The notes under the pieces were generated by a model, which was not told the origin of the DNA, made no database searches, and saw nothing but the letters and a program-made list of their open reading frames with translations. From JACCVG01 sp963790245 (GTDB lineage: Bacteria; Actinomycetota; Thermoleophilia; Solirubrobacterales; Thermoleophilaceae): a DNA stretch of 64,000 nt. Shown in pieces: positions 17,843-26,323 of the stretch. Within the stretch, counting starts at the first letter, position 1. Each line of letters starts with the position of its first letter. The DNA lies in contig CAWBNP010000002.1 in the NCBI GenBank assembly GCA_963790245.1, positions 310,001 to 374,000 of the forward strand, read 5' to 3'. Made by a program: the position numbers and the translations under genes.

Positions 17843-18691
17843 GTGCGTTTCGAGAAATGGCAGGCACTGGGCAACGACTACGCGATCGTGGAGGCGGACG
17901 AGCTCCCGTTCGAGCTGACAGCCGCGCGGATCGCCGCCTTCTGCGCTCCGCACACCGGCGTCGGGAGCGACGGCATCCTGTTGCTCGACAAAAGCGACCA
18001 ACCGGGAATGGTCGCGCGACTGCGGATCTTCAACCCCGACGGCTCGGAGGCCGAGCTGTCGGGCAACGGCGCGCGCGAGGCGATCCTCTACCTCCGGCAA
18101 CGCGGCTGGTCCGACCACGACAGCTTCTCGATCGAGACCGCCGCCGGGGAGATCCGCCCCCGGATCACCGGTCCGGACACGTGCACGGTGGACCAGGGAC
18201 GGGCGCGACTGCGCTCGCCCGACTTCCCCTCCGGCTCGGCGGATGGGCTCGGAACGGTCCTCTCCGCCGAGCGGGCGTTCGCCTTTCAGCACGTGCAGGT
18301 CGGCAACCCGCAGTGTGCGATCGAGGTTGCGGCCGCGGAGCTGCCCGGTCTCGATCTCGGCCGCTACGGGCCGCCGATCGAGGCCAGTCAGCTCTTTCCA
18401 AACCGCACCAACGTCTCGTTCTGGTGTCGCGAGTCAGGCGACGCGATCCGGGCACGGATCTTCGAGCGCGGGGTGGGGGAGACGCTCTCCTCAGGAACCG
18501 GAGCGACAGGTGCGGCGATCGCAGCCGTCCTGCGGGGCGCCGACAGCCCCGTCACGGTCCGGCTCGACGGGGGAGAGCTGGAGGTCGACGTCGGCGAAGA
18601 CCTGCACGTGAACCTGACCGGCTGGGCGCGCCATGTCTACAGCGCGACGCTCGGCGAATCGATGATCGAGGAGTTGAAGCGAATCCGATGA
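17843..18691 (+). CDS. dapF: Diaminopimelate epimerase-family protein, both catalytic cysteines replaced by serine
   Basis: 282 residues with the full DapF architecture: FEKWQALGNDYAIVE at the N-terminus, FNPDGSEAELSGNGAR in domain 1, QVGNPQCAIEV in domain 2 and ERGVGETLSSGTGA near the C-terminus. In characterised DapF the CGNG and CGTG/CGSG cysteines (Cys73 and Cys217 in Haemophilus) are the two acid/base residues. Here both are serine, at the same numbers (Ser73, codon TCG at 18059; Ser217, codon TCA at 18491). Context still argues for a diaminopimelate role, because dapL overlaps it by 4 bases. Whether it epimerises LL-DAP is open. GTG 17843 is chosen because the conserved N-terminus starts there. 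Confidence 0.85.
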   Translation: MRFEKWQALGNDYAIVEADELPFELTAARIAAFCAPHTGVGSDGILLLDKSDQPGMVARLRIFNPDGSEAELSGNGAREAILYLRQRGWSDHDSFSIETAAGEIRPRITGPDTCTVDQGRARLRSPDFPSGSADGLGTVLSAERAFAFQHVQVGNPQCAIEVAAAELPGLDLGRYGPPIEASQLFPNRTNVSFWCRESGDAIRARIFERGVGETLSSGTGATGAAIAAVLRGADSPVTVRLDGGELEVDVGEDLHVNLTGWARHVYSATLGESMIEELKRIR

Positions 18692-19851
18692 AGCCAAGCC
18701 AGCGGCTCGACCGCATGCCGCCCTACCTGTTCGCCGAGCTCGAGCGCAAGATCGCCGAGAAGAAGGCGGCCGGCGTGGATGTCATCAGCCTCGGGATCGG
18801 CGACCCGGACACCCCGACGCCGGCGCCCGTCGTCGCGGCGTTGCAGGACGCCGTCGAGCGCCCCGACACCCATCAGTACCCGTCCAATCGTGGTCGGTCG
18901 GAGTTCCGTGAGGGCATCGCGCGCTTCTACGACCGTCGGTTCGGGGTCACGCTCGATGCCGAAACGGAGATCCTGCCGGCGCTCGGCGCGAAGGAGTGCA
19001 TCTTCAACCTGAACCTGGCTTTCCTCGATCCCGGCGATCTGGCGCTCGCCTCCGATCCCGGCTACCCGGTCTACACCGGCGGTCCGCTGATCGCCGGCGG
19101 GGAGCCCGCGCTGATGCCGCTCCTGCCAGAGCGTGGCTTTGCCCCGGATCTCGACGCGATCACCGCAAGCGACCGCCAGCGAGCCAAGGTGATGTTCCTC
19201 AACTACCCCAACAACCCGACCGGAGCGGTCGCCCCTGAGGGGCTGTTCGAGCGCGCTGTCGAGTTCGGGGCCGAGCACAACGTGCTGATCGTCCACGACG
19301 CTTCTTACACGGAGACAACCTTCGACGGTTACGTCGCCCCGAGTTTCCTCGAGACCCCCGGGGCCAAGGACGTCGGCGTCGAGGTCTTCTCGCTCTCCAA
19401 GGGGTACAACATGACCGGCTGGCGAACCGCCGCGATCGTCGGTAACCCAGACGCGATCGCGGCTTACTGGCGGCTCAAGACCAATATCGACTCCGGCATG
19501 TTCGACGCGGTCCAGCTGGCGGCCGTCGCCGCGCTCTCCGAGGGCGATCAGGCGTTGGCGGAGATGCGCGTCATCTACCAACGTCGCCGCGACCTGGTCT
19601 GCGGAGCCCTCGCCGAGATCGGTGTTGACGTCACCGCGCCGAGAGGGACGATCTACGTCTGGGCTCCGGTCCCCGATGGGCACAGTTCGGCCTCGTACTG
19701 CGAGCTGGTGCTCGAGGAGTCCGGGGTGGTGGTCTCGCCCGGGGGCGCTTATGGGCCGAATGGGGAGGGGTTCTTCAGGATCTCCCTGACGGTCGACGAC
19801 GAGCGGCTGGCAGAGGCCGTCGAGCGGATGCGCTCCAGCCTCGGGGGCTGA
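18688..19851 (+). CDS. dapL: LL-diaminopimelate aminotransferase
   Basis: PLP-dependent class I/II aminotransferase of 387 residues. It would convert tetrahydrodipicolinate directly to LL-diaminopimelate with glutamate, bypassing the acylated route. Signatures are ISLGIGDPDTPTP near residue 35, NYPNNPTGA (residues 172-180), VHDASYTE, and the PLP Lys238 in SLSKGYNMTGWR. The ATG overlaps the dapF stop (ATGA). Other aminotransferases of this fold exist, but linkage to dapF and the GIGDPDTPTP motif favour DapL. No dapD, dapC or dapE is in the window. Confidence 0.88.
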   Translation: MKPSQRLDRMPPYLFAELERKIAEKKAAGVDVISLGIGDPDTPTPAPVVAALQDAVERPDTHQYPSNRGRSEFREGIARFYDRRFGVTLDAETEILPALGAKECIFNLNLAFLDPGDLALASDPGYPVYTGGPLIAGGEPALMPLLPERGFAPDLDAITASDRQRAKVMFLNYPNNPTGAVAPEGLFERAVEFGAEHNVLIVHDASYTETTFDGYVAPSFLETPGAKDVGVEVFSLSKGYNMTGWRTAAIVGNPDAIAAYWRLKTNIDSGMFDAVQLAAVAALSEGDQALAEMRVIYQRRRDLVCGALAEIGVDVTAPRGTIYVWAPVPDGHSSASYCELVLEESGVVVSPGGAYGPNGEGFFRISLTVDDERLAEAVERMRSSLGG

Positions 19852-19877
19852 CCGAGCCCCCGATCTAGACTGGAGGC

Positions 19878-21167
19878 ATGCGACCGGCTGACAACGGCAA
19901 GGCTCCGCGCGCCCGCCAGCGGGCGCTGTGCATCGCCGCAGCCCCGGAGGATCCCGATCTGGCCGAGCTGCGTGAGCTCCTCCGGACCGCGGGGGTCGGA
20001 GTCACCGGCGAGTTGACCCAACGCCGCGCCACTCCGGATCCGGACCGCTATTTCGGCAAGGGCAAGCTCGCCGAGCTCAAGCGCGCCGTCAAGGAGTGCG
20101 ACGCAAACCTGATCGCCTGCGACGACGAGCTGCTCCCGCGGCAAGAACGAAACATCGAGGAGGAGATCGGGGTGCCGGTGATCGACCGGACGGCGATCAT
20201 CCTCGACATATTCGCCGATCACGCGAACTCGGCCGAGGGCAAGCTCCAGGTCGAGCTCGCTCAGCTCGAGTACAACCTCGCACGGATGCGGGGGCTGTGG
20301 ACCCACCTCGAACGGCTCGGTGCCGGGCGAATGGACGGCGGAATCGGCACGCGGGGGCCGGGCGAGACCCAGATCGAGACCGACCGTCGACTGGCGCGCG
20401 ACCGGATTGCTGCGCTGCGCCGAAAGCTGGCGGAAACCGCCGGGACGCGGGCAATCATGCGCCGCGAGCGGGAGCGGGCGGCGCTGCCGACGGTCGCCCT
20501 GGCCGGCTACACCAACGCCGGCAAGTCGACGCTCCTGAACGCCCTCACCGGAGCCGAGATCCCGACCGACGACCGGCTCTTCCACACGCTCGATCCGACC
20601 ACCCGCTCGTTCGACATCTCAGGCCGGGCCTTCCTGCTGACCGACACCGTCGGGTTCATCCGCAAGCTGCCACACCAATTGGTCGATGCGTTCGCCGCAA
20701 CTCTCGAGGAGGCGCTCGGCGCGGACCTGCTCGTCCACGTCGCGGACGCCTCGACCGGTGAGGATGAACTGACCGCGATGCTCGGCGCCGTCGATGACGT
20801 CCTCGCCGAGATCGGCGCCGGCGATCGCCCGCGGGTGCTGGTGCTCAACAAGATCGATTTGGCCTCCGAGGATCGCCGCCGCGAGCTGTCCTTTCGCCAC
20901 CCGCAGGCGGTGCAGGTCTCAGCGGCCACGGGCGAAGGACTCGACGAGCTCGCGGCGCGGGTCGAGCAGGACTTCGTCGCGACGCTCGAGGAGGTCGACC
21001 TGCTGCTGCCCTACGCCGAGGGCGGCAAGCTCTCCGAACTACACGAACTGGCCGGAGAGCTCGAGCGCACCGACACCTCCGAGGGCGTTCGCGTCAAGGC
21101 CCATCTGCCGCACGGTGCGGCGCGCCGATTCGGCCGTTTCGCCATCGACGGCGCTGGGCGCTCCTGA
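19878..21167 (+). CDS. hflX: GTPase HflX
   Basis: Ribosome-associated GTPase, known to split stalled or hibernating 70S ribosomes. The N-terminal glycine-rich domain shows FGKGKLAELK and the GTRGPGETQIETDRR linker motif. The G domain has G1 GYTNAGKSTLLN, G3 DTVGF and G4 NKID. Length is 429 residues. It lies downstream of dapL with a 26-base gap and six bases before dut, so it is probably in the same transcription unit. The miaA-to-hflX neighbourhood is also seen in other bacteria. Confidence 0.95.
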   Translation: MRPADNGKAPRARQRALCIAAAPEDPDLAELRELLRTAGVGVTGELTQRRATPDPDRYFGKGKLAELKRAVKECDANLIACDDELLPRQERNIEEEIGVPVIDRTAIILDIFADHANSAEGKLQVELAQLEYNLARMRGLWTHLERLGAGRMDGGIGTRGPGETQIETDRRLARDRIAALRRKLAETAGTRAIMRRERERAALPTVALAGYTNAGKSTLLNALTGAEIPTDDRLFHTLDPTTRSFDISGRAFLLTDTVGFIRKLPHQLVDAFAATLEEALGADLLVHVADASTGEDELTAMLGAVDDVLAEIGAGDRPRVLVLNKIDLASEDRRRELSFRHPQAVQVSAATGEGLDELAARVEQDFVATLEEVDLLLPYAEGGKLSELHELAGELERTDTSEGVRVKAHLPHGAARRFGRFAIDGAGRS

Positions 21168-21172
21168 CCTCG

Positions 21173-21604
21173 ATGCGGCTCGAGTTCCGGCGCCTCGATG
21201 ATGCCGCGGCAGCGCCGAGCCGGGCTCACGCCGCGGATGCCGGGTGGGACTTGCGTGCGATCGAGGCCGTCACGATCGGTCCGGGCGAGCGCGCGTCGGT
21301 CGGGACCGGTATCGCGGTGGCGATCCCGGACGGTCACGCCGGTCTCGTGCTGCCCCGCTCCGGCCTCGCCCGCGATCACGGGATCGGGCTGGTCAACTCA
21401 CCCGGCCTGATCGACGCCGGCTACCGCGGAGAGCTGCGCGTCCTGTTGATAAACCATGACCTGGCCGTCGAGTTCGCCGTCTCGGCGGGGGATCGGATCG
21501 CCCAGCTGCTGGTCGTCGCCCATGCATCGATCGAGGCTGTCGAGGTCGAGGCGCTCGAGCAGACAGAACGGTCCGGGGGCGGCTTCGGCTCCAGCGGTCG
21601 CTGA
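21173..21604 (+). CDS. dut: dUTP diphosphatase
   Basis: Hydrolyses dUTP to dUMP, keeping uracil out of DNA and feeding dTMP synthesis. The 143-residue trimeric-type protein has motif 1 AADAGWDLRA, motif 2 PRSGLA, motif 3 GLIDAGYRGELRV, motif 4 GDRIAQLLV and the C-terminal P-loop-like motif 5 RSGGGFGSSG. Last gene of the plus-strand block; it ends five bases from the stop of the convergent gatD. Confidence 0.95.
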   Translation: MRLEFRRLDDAAAAPSRAHAADAGWDLRAIEAVTIGPGERASVGTGIAVAIPDGHAGLVLPRSGLARDHGIGLVNSPGLIDAGYRGELRVLLINHDLAVEFAVSAGDRIAQLLVVAHASIEAVEVEALEQTERSGGGFGSSGR

Positions 21605-21609
21605 CGGTC

Positions 21610-22332
21610 CTATACGCCGGCGGCATGCAAGGCCGCCTCGTGAGCGAGGTGCTCGAGCGTGTCGTCGAGCGGCTCGAGCGCGATGTCGAGCGCGAGCTCG
21701 ATCAGGACGTCGGCGAGCCAGGCGTTCTTGGGTAGCAGCGGGCCGTGGAGATACGTGCCGAAGACGTTGCCCTCCCGGACTCCCTCGAGCCGGTCCTCAC
21801 CGTTGTTGCCGTGGCCCTTGACGACCCGCCCGAGGGCCGCCGCGCCGGGGCCGAGATGGGTGCGTCCGCCGTGGTTCTCAAAGCCCGCGATCTGTCGCGG
21901 CCCCGTACCGAGATCGGCCTCGATCACGCAGTTGCCGATCAGGCGCGGCCCCGTTCCGCGAACGGTGCGTAGATCGACGAGGCCGACGCCGGGCAGCGTG
22001 CGCTCGCCGAGGGCGTAGCTCTCGCCGAGCAGCTGGTAGCCGCCGCAAACCGCCAGCAGGACGACGCCGGAGCCGGCGGCCTCGTGAACGGCGTCACGCT
22101 TGGTGGTGACGAGGTCCTCGGCGACGAGCGCCTGGTCGCGGTCCTGTCCGCCCCCGATGTAGAGCAGATCGTGGGCGGCGGGGTCGAGGCGGTCGCCGAG
22201 CCCGCAGCCCGCCAGCTCGAAGCGGATGCCGCGCCACTCACAACGACGCTTCAGGAGGATCAAGTTGCCCCGATCGGCATAGATGTTCATCAGATCGGGA
22301 TAAAGCGCGCAGACGCGCAGCACGGGGCTCAT
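21610..22332 (-). CDS. gatD: Lipid II isoglutaminyl synthase, glutaminase subunit GatD
   Basis: Class I glutamine amidotransferase of the CobQ-like group, 240 residues. It supplies ammonia to MurT, which amidates the alpha-carboxyl of D-Glu in lipid II. It begins with LRVCALYPDLMNIYADRGN, a GatD hallmark. The catalytic Cys96 lies in LLAVCGGYQLLG. A conserved His appears in the AGFENHGGRT segment. The ATG overlaps the stop of the methyltransferase gene by 4 bases. Its partner murT lies one gene upstream, separated by the methyltransferase. Confidence 0.93.
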   Translation of the reverse strand: MSPVLRVCALYPDLMNIYADRGNLILLKRRCEWRGIRFELAGCGLGDRLDPAAHDLLYIGGGQDRDQALVAEDLVTTKRDAVHEAAGSGVVLLAVCGGYQLLGESYALGERTLPGVGLVDLRTVRGTGPRLIGNCVIEADLGTGPRQIAGFENHGGRTHLGPGAAALGRVVKGHGNNGEDRLEGVREGNVFGTYLHGPLLPKNAWLADVLIELALDIALEPLDDTLEHLAHEAALHAAGV

Positions 22333-23120
22333 GAGGGCCTGCTCAGGACGACGGCGATGCTTCCGACGTGATCGTCCGTCTCGGGAATGATCAAACGCTC
22401 TCCGACCTCGAGCCCGGTCCGCGCGCCCGCCTGCTCGAGTTCGCCCGGCGGACAGCGGTCGAGCAGGATCGAGGCCCGCTCGAGGGTCGTTTCCCCGCCG
22501 TCGCAGTGAAGTTCGCGGCGCCGCTCGATCCAGAGCCCGGGAGCGGTGTCGCGCATCGCAACCGGCGTGCTGACGAACCGAAAGCCGGGGCGCTCGAGCA
22601 CGTCGGGGACCAAGTGGGCCCCGCCGAGGACGATCGACGCGCCTTCGCCACCCGGGCCGACCGGTCCGGCCAGCGCGATCGCAGCCAGACCACCGGGTGT
22701 GAGATGCGCGGCGATCGCCTCGATCATCTGAACCCTCCCGCTTTTCCCGCCGAGCAGCTGTGCGACCTGCATCGGCGCGAGGATCAATCCGAACCGGCGG
22801 TCGAGCGAGAAGTCACGCGCATCGGCGACGATCGGTTCGACGATGACCCCAGCCGCCCCGGCGCGCTCGGCGAGCGCCGCGAGCAGGTCTCCGTCGCTGT
22901 CGAGCGCCGTCACCGAGTGACCTGCGCGCGCGAGGACCAGAGCAACGCGCCCTGTGCCGCAGCCGAGATCGAGGACGCCCTCGGTGCCGAACCGGTCGGC
23001 GAGGTCGAGCCACAGCGGGAGGTCTCCGCGGTAGGACCCGCATTCGGTGTCGTGCCAGCCGATCGCCAGGCTCGCGGCGGACGGCTGTCTGGGCGAGCGT
23101 TCCACCACCGGGCTGGGCAT
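22329..23120 (-). CDS. Class I SAM-dependent methyltransferase between murT and gatD
   Basis: 263 residues. The SAM-binding glycine motif VLDLGCGTGRVALVLARAG (motif I) is followed by an acidic residue after beta 2 (TALDSD), then VADARDF and LAPMQVAQLLGG. After residue 140 there is a beta-rich region that may bind the substrate. ATG 23120 is selected because it lies just after the murT stop and leaves a short N-terminus before the fold; a longer open frame upstream overlaps murT. The 4-base overlap with gatD implies coupled translation. The substrate is unknown; position suggests a cell-wall precursor or lipid, but this is inference. Confidence 0.8.
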   Translation of the reverse strand: MPSPVVERSPRQPSAASLAIGWHDTECGSYRGDLPLWLDLADRFGTEGVLDLGCGTGRVALVLARAGHSVTALDSDGDLLAALAERAGAAGVIVEPIVADARDFSLDRRFGLILAPMQVAQLLGGKSGRVQMIEAIAAHLTPGGLAAIALAGPVGPGGEGASIVLGGAHLVPDVLERPGFRFVSTPVAMRDTAPGLWIERRRELHCDGGETTLERASILLDRCPPGELEQAGARTGLEVGERLIIPETDDHVGSIAVVLSRPS

Positions 23121-23131
23121 CGCGTGCCGAG

Positions 23132-23146
23132 GACCCCGATGGGGTC
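23132..23146. repeat. Short intergenic palindrome, copy 1
   Basis: GACCCC-GAT-GGGGTC, directly next to the murT stop codon on the minus strand. Similar elements occur at 26310, 30752 and 34065. A hairpin would form in the murT-methyltransferase intercistronic RNA. Confidence 0.5.
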
Positions 23147-24505
23147 TCACGCCGACCACCTGGGGGCCGCGCCGCGGCGAGCGAGCAGGCTCCGCAGCTC
23201 GAGCAGGGCCGTGTAGGTGGGTAGCGCGTAGAGCGTGCCCGCGTCGGCCCGGGCAAGCGCCGCATCCAATGACCGCTCGATGTCGGGCTCGACGGTCGCC
23301 TCGACGTCGACCCCGGCGTACTTCAGTCGCAGCGCCAGTTCCGCGGCCCGCCGTCCCGAGCAGGTCACCGACCCGACTCGACCGGCGAGCAGCTCGAACT
23401 CCGCGTCCCAGATCCATGAGATGTCCCGACCATCGGCAATGCCGTCGTTGAGGCCGATCCACAGGTCGAGCCGGCCATTCTCGAGCGACAGCGTGCGCAG
23501 GACCTCGTCGGCGCCGACCGGGTTCTTGATCAAGAGCACGGCGAGCTCGCGGTGCGCTATCGGGATCCGCTCGACTCTCCCGAAGGCCGCCGGCATCGCT
23601 CGAAGGGCATCCGCAACCTGCCCCGGCTCGATCCCCGACGCGACCGCCGCGGCGAGCGCGGCGAGCGCGTTATAGACGTTGTAGAGACCGGGCAGCGACA
23701 GCGACAGCACGACGTCCCCCCGTGGTGTGGAGACCTCTACCTCCGATCCGCGCATCCCGTCGAGTCGGACCCGCTTTGCCGCAACGTCGAGTCTCGGGCG
23801 GCGGCGGCCGCAGGAGCCGCAGTGGTAGTCCCCGAGGTGGCCGAGATAGACGGCGTCGTAGACGTAGTTCGCGCCGCAATTCCGACAACGCTTCGAATCG
23901 GCGGAGTGGCTGAGCCCGGACCGACGCTGTGCATCGTCGTCGAGCCCGAAGTAGACGACATTGTCACGGTCGCGGCCCAGATCGGCCACCAGAGGGTCGT
24001 CCGCGTTGAGCACGAGCTGGGTTCCCGCGCCGTGGTGGCCGGTCAGCTCGGCCCAGGAATCGGCGAGGTACTCCAGTTCCCCGTACCGGTCGAGCTGATC
24101 GCGAAACAGATTGCCGAGCACGATCTGCCCGGGCTTCGTCTGCTCGGCGACGGGCACCAGCCACGCCTCGTCGACCTCGAACAGACCGATCGCGCCGCTG
24201 TCCTGTCGCGCGTCGAGCAGCGCCGTCGCGATGCCCCAGTGCATGTTCGACCCGGCTCCGTTCGTGACCGGGGGCGATCCCGCGCGTGCATGAGCCGCGG
24301 CGAGCATCGTGGTGGTGGTCGTCTTGCCGTTGGTCGCGGACACGAGCGTCACTCCGCCGCCGAGCCGCCCGGCGAGTTCCTCGATCGCCCCCGGTCGTAC
24401 GAAGAGCAAGGCTCGGCCCGGGAGCGTCGTCCCCCCAGAGCGGCCGAGCAGCCGCGCGAGCCGGCGCGCGAGGCGCGCGAGCGCAACTTCAATGCGAAAG
24501 ATCAC
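23147..24505 (-). CDS. murT: Lipid II isoglutaminyl synthase, Mur-ligase subunit MurT
   Basis: 452-residue Mur ligase homologue that, with GatD, converts D-Glu of lipid II to D-isoglutamine. The ATP P-loop is VSATNGKTTTTT at about residues 55-66. A four-cysteine zinc ribbon typical of MurT (Cys207, 210, 229, 232) is inserted in the middle domain. The C-terminal DUF1727-type domain contains VLLIKNPVGADEVLRTL and the acidic segment LNDGIADGRDISWIWD. GTG 24505 overlaps the stop of the lipid kinase gene (GTGA). Amidation of D-Glu is common in Gram-positive walls and is needed for efficient cross-linking in some species. Confidence 0.93.
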   Translation of the reverse strand: MIFRIEVALARLARRLARLLGRSGGTTLPGRALLFVRPGAIEELAGRLGGGVTLVSATNGKTTTTTMLAAAHARAGSPPVTNGAGSNMHWGIATALLDARQDSGAIGLFEVDEAWLVPVAEQTKPGQIVLGNLFRDQLDRYGELEYLADSWAELTGHHGAGTQLVLNADDPLVADLGRDRDNVVYFGLDDDAQRRSGLSHSADSKRCRNCGANYVYDAVYLGHLGDYHCGSCGRRRPRLDVAAKRVRLDGMRGSEVEVSTPRGDVVLSLSLPGLYNVYNALAALAAAVASGIEPGQVADALRAMPAAFGRVERIPIAHRELAVLLIKNPVGADEVLRTLSLENGRLDLWIGLNDGIADGRDISWIWDAEFELLAGRVGSVTCSGRRAAELALRLKYAGVDVEATVEPDIERSLDAALARADAGTLYALPTYTALLELRSLLARRGAAPRWSA

Positions 24506-25383
24506 GCCGCCGCCGGTGCGATCAGACGCAGCGATCGTTGTTCGACCGTGATCGTCACCGGCGTCGATGCGATCGGGTCTCCGTCGGCGTAGGCGATGAA
24601 GGGCCGATCTGCGTCGATCTGGATCACAGCGCCGGCGCGCAGGTGGACCGCGGGCTCGTCGACGTGTGTGCCCTTGAAGACCTTGGGGAGGCCACGGATG
24701 TAGGCCCACTTGGACTGTCGCGAGATCATCACGACCTCGAGCCGCCCGTCATCGAGCTCGGCGTGCGGGGCGAGGTACATCCCGCCCCCGAAAGCCTTCG
24801 AGTTGGCGACCGCGACCGAGAACCCCTCGATCGTCTCCGCCGCCCCGTCGACGGTCACGTCGAAGCGCGCGTGGCGCCAGCCGGCGAGCGCGCGCAATGC
24901 GGAGTAGGCGTAGACCAGGTTTCCGCGGATCAGGCGCGCCTCGTTCGCGATCCGGTTGACCTCGGAGTCGAAGCCGAGGCTCGCGATCCCCACGAACGGC
25001 CGTCCGTTCGCGAGCGCGACGTCGACCTCCCGGACCTCGCCGTCGACCGCGATCAGTGCAGCCTGGCGGGGATCGAAGGGGATCCCGAGTACGCGCGCGA
25101 AATCGTTACCGCGGCCGCCGGGAATGATCGCGAGCTCGCCGGTCCCGCCGCGCAGCACCCCGGCGAGATGTCCCACGAGGCCGTCGCCGCCGATCGCCAG
25201 ACAGACCTCGCCACCTTCAGCAGCCGGGCGCGCCTCCTGAGCCGCGTGATCCAACCCGGTCGTCTCGATGATCCGGACGGTCGCTCCGGCCCGGGTCAGT
25301 GTCTCGACTGCGACATGCGCCGCCTCCCGACTGCGGCCGCCGGCCGCGTTCGGGTTGACGAGCGCCAGGAAGCGGCGGTTCAC
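24502..25383 (-). CDS. Diacylglycerol/lipid kinase of the YegS/DagK family
   Basis: 293 residues with the DAGK catalytic domain: N-terminal LALVNPNAAGGRS, the ATP-loop LAIGGDGLVGHLAG (GGDG), and IPGGRGNDFAR. The C-terminal beta-sandwich carries GIASLGFDSEV and FGGGMYLAPHAELDDG. It phosphorylates diacylglycerol or a related lipid, and the product would re-enter phospholipid synthesis. First gene of the lipid kinase-murT-methyltransferase-gatD operon. The usual GGDGT is GGDGL here, a small deviation at a conserved position. The exact lipid substrate is unknown. Confidence 0.88.
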   Translation of the reverse strand: MNRRFLALVNPNAAGGRSREAAHVAVETLTRAGATVRIIETTGLDHAAQEARPAAEGGEVCLAIGGDGLVGHLAGVLRGGTGELAIIPGGRGNDFARVLGIPFDPRQAALIAVDGEVREVDVALANGRPFVGIASLGFDSEVNRIANEARLIRGNLVYAYSALRALAGWRHARFDVTVDGAAETIEGFSVAVANSKAFGGGMYLAPHAELDDGRLEVVMISRQSKWAYIRGLPKVFKGTHVDEPAVHLRAGAVIQIDADRPFIAYADGDPIASTPVTITVEQRSLRLIAPAAA

Positions 25384-25458
25384 CGATGCCGTGGCAGCTC
25401 GCGGCCGCCACGTCGCTTCGCCCCATCGCTCATGCGCGGGAGCCTATCTGCGGCCGCG

Positions 25459-26271
25459 TCAGAATCCGGAACGCACATCGCTCTCGGCGGCCACCTGGTC
25501 CTCCAGTCCGGACACCCGCTTCAGCGTCGTCCCGGTCCGCTCGCGCTCCCGGAGCTCGAGCCGGCGCGAGAGCCGCGAGAGCAGCAGGTTGACCACGATG
25601 AACAGCACGCCGATGAATATGAACACCTGCAGCACCGGGGCCTGGACGCCCCCGAAGAAGTTCGAGCTCGTGACGATCCGCCCGTGTCGCATCACCTCTT
25701 GGATCGCGATGATGCTGACCAGCGTCGTGTCCTTGTTGAGCGTGATCAGCTGTGAAACCGTCGCAGGAACCATCCGGCGCAGGCCCTGGGGGAGGATGAT
25801 CAGCCGCATCGACTGCGAGTAGGTCAGTCCCAATGAAGCCGCTGCCTCGCCCTGGCCACGCTCGAGCGAGGAGATGCCGGAGCGCATGATCTCGGCGAGC
25901 ACGGCGGAGTTGTAGAGAACGAGCGCGCCAAGAGCGGCCAGCACGCGTCCGGAACGCAGGGCCTCCGGGAAGAACGACGGGACGATCGACTCATAGGCCT
26001 CTCGCCATTCCTGGGGCATGGCCAGCGCGAAGTAGAGGATCATGAAAATCAGCGGAAGGTTGCGCCAGAGGTCGATCCAGAGCCCCGCCACGAGGCTCAG
26101 CGGCCGCAAGGTCGAGATCCGCCCGAGCGCCAGGACGAGGCCGAGGATCAGCGAGAGGACGATTGCGATCGCCGCGATCTCGAGGTTCACCAGGAACCCC
26201 TCGAGGATGAAGAGGACGTCGCGACCGGTAACCAGCCACTCCCAGTTGGCCGGGTCGAAGAGGTAGCTCAT
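25459..26271 (-). CDS. Polar amino acid ABC transporter permease (GluD-type)
   Basis: 270 residues with about five transmembrane helices and the HisM/GlnP-type domain (DLWRNLPLIFMILYFA; EIMRSGISSLERGQGEAAASLGLTYSQSMRLIILPQGLR, the EAA loop contacting the ATPase). It is the last gene of a unit with the order ATPase, binding protein, permease, permease, the same as Corynebacterium gluABCD. Cargo is probably glutamate or another polar amino acid. A short palindrome lies between it and the previous permease gene. Confidence 0.88.
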   Translation of the reverse strand: MSYLFDPANWEWLVTGRDVLFILEGFLVNLEIAAIAIVLSLILGLVLALGRISTLRPLSLVAGLWIDLWRNLPLIFMILYFALAMPQEWREAYESIVPSFFPEALRSGRVLAALGALVLYNSAVLAEIMRSGISSLERGQGEAAASLGLTYSQSMRLIILPQGLRRMVPATVSQLITLNKDTTLVSIIAIQEVMRHGRIVTSSNFFGGVQAPVLQVFIFIGVLFIVVNLLLSRLSRRLELRERERTGTTLKRVSGLEDQVAAESDVRSGF

Positions 26272-26309
26272 CGAGCGGCGCCCCGCTGGGTCGGGCGCAG
26301 CCGGATGAG

Positions 26310-26323
26310 GACCCGGTGGGGTC
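26310..26323. repeat. Short intergenic palindrome, copy 2
   Basis: GACCC-GGTG-GGGTC abuts the stop codon of the upstream permease gene, in the same arrangement as copy 1. On the minus strand both read TGAGACCCCAYCGGG with the stop at the left. Confidence 0.5.
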
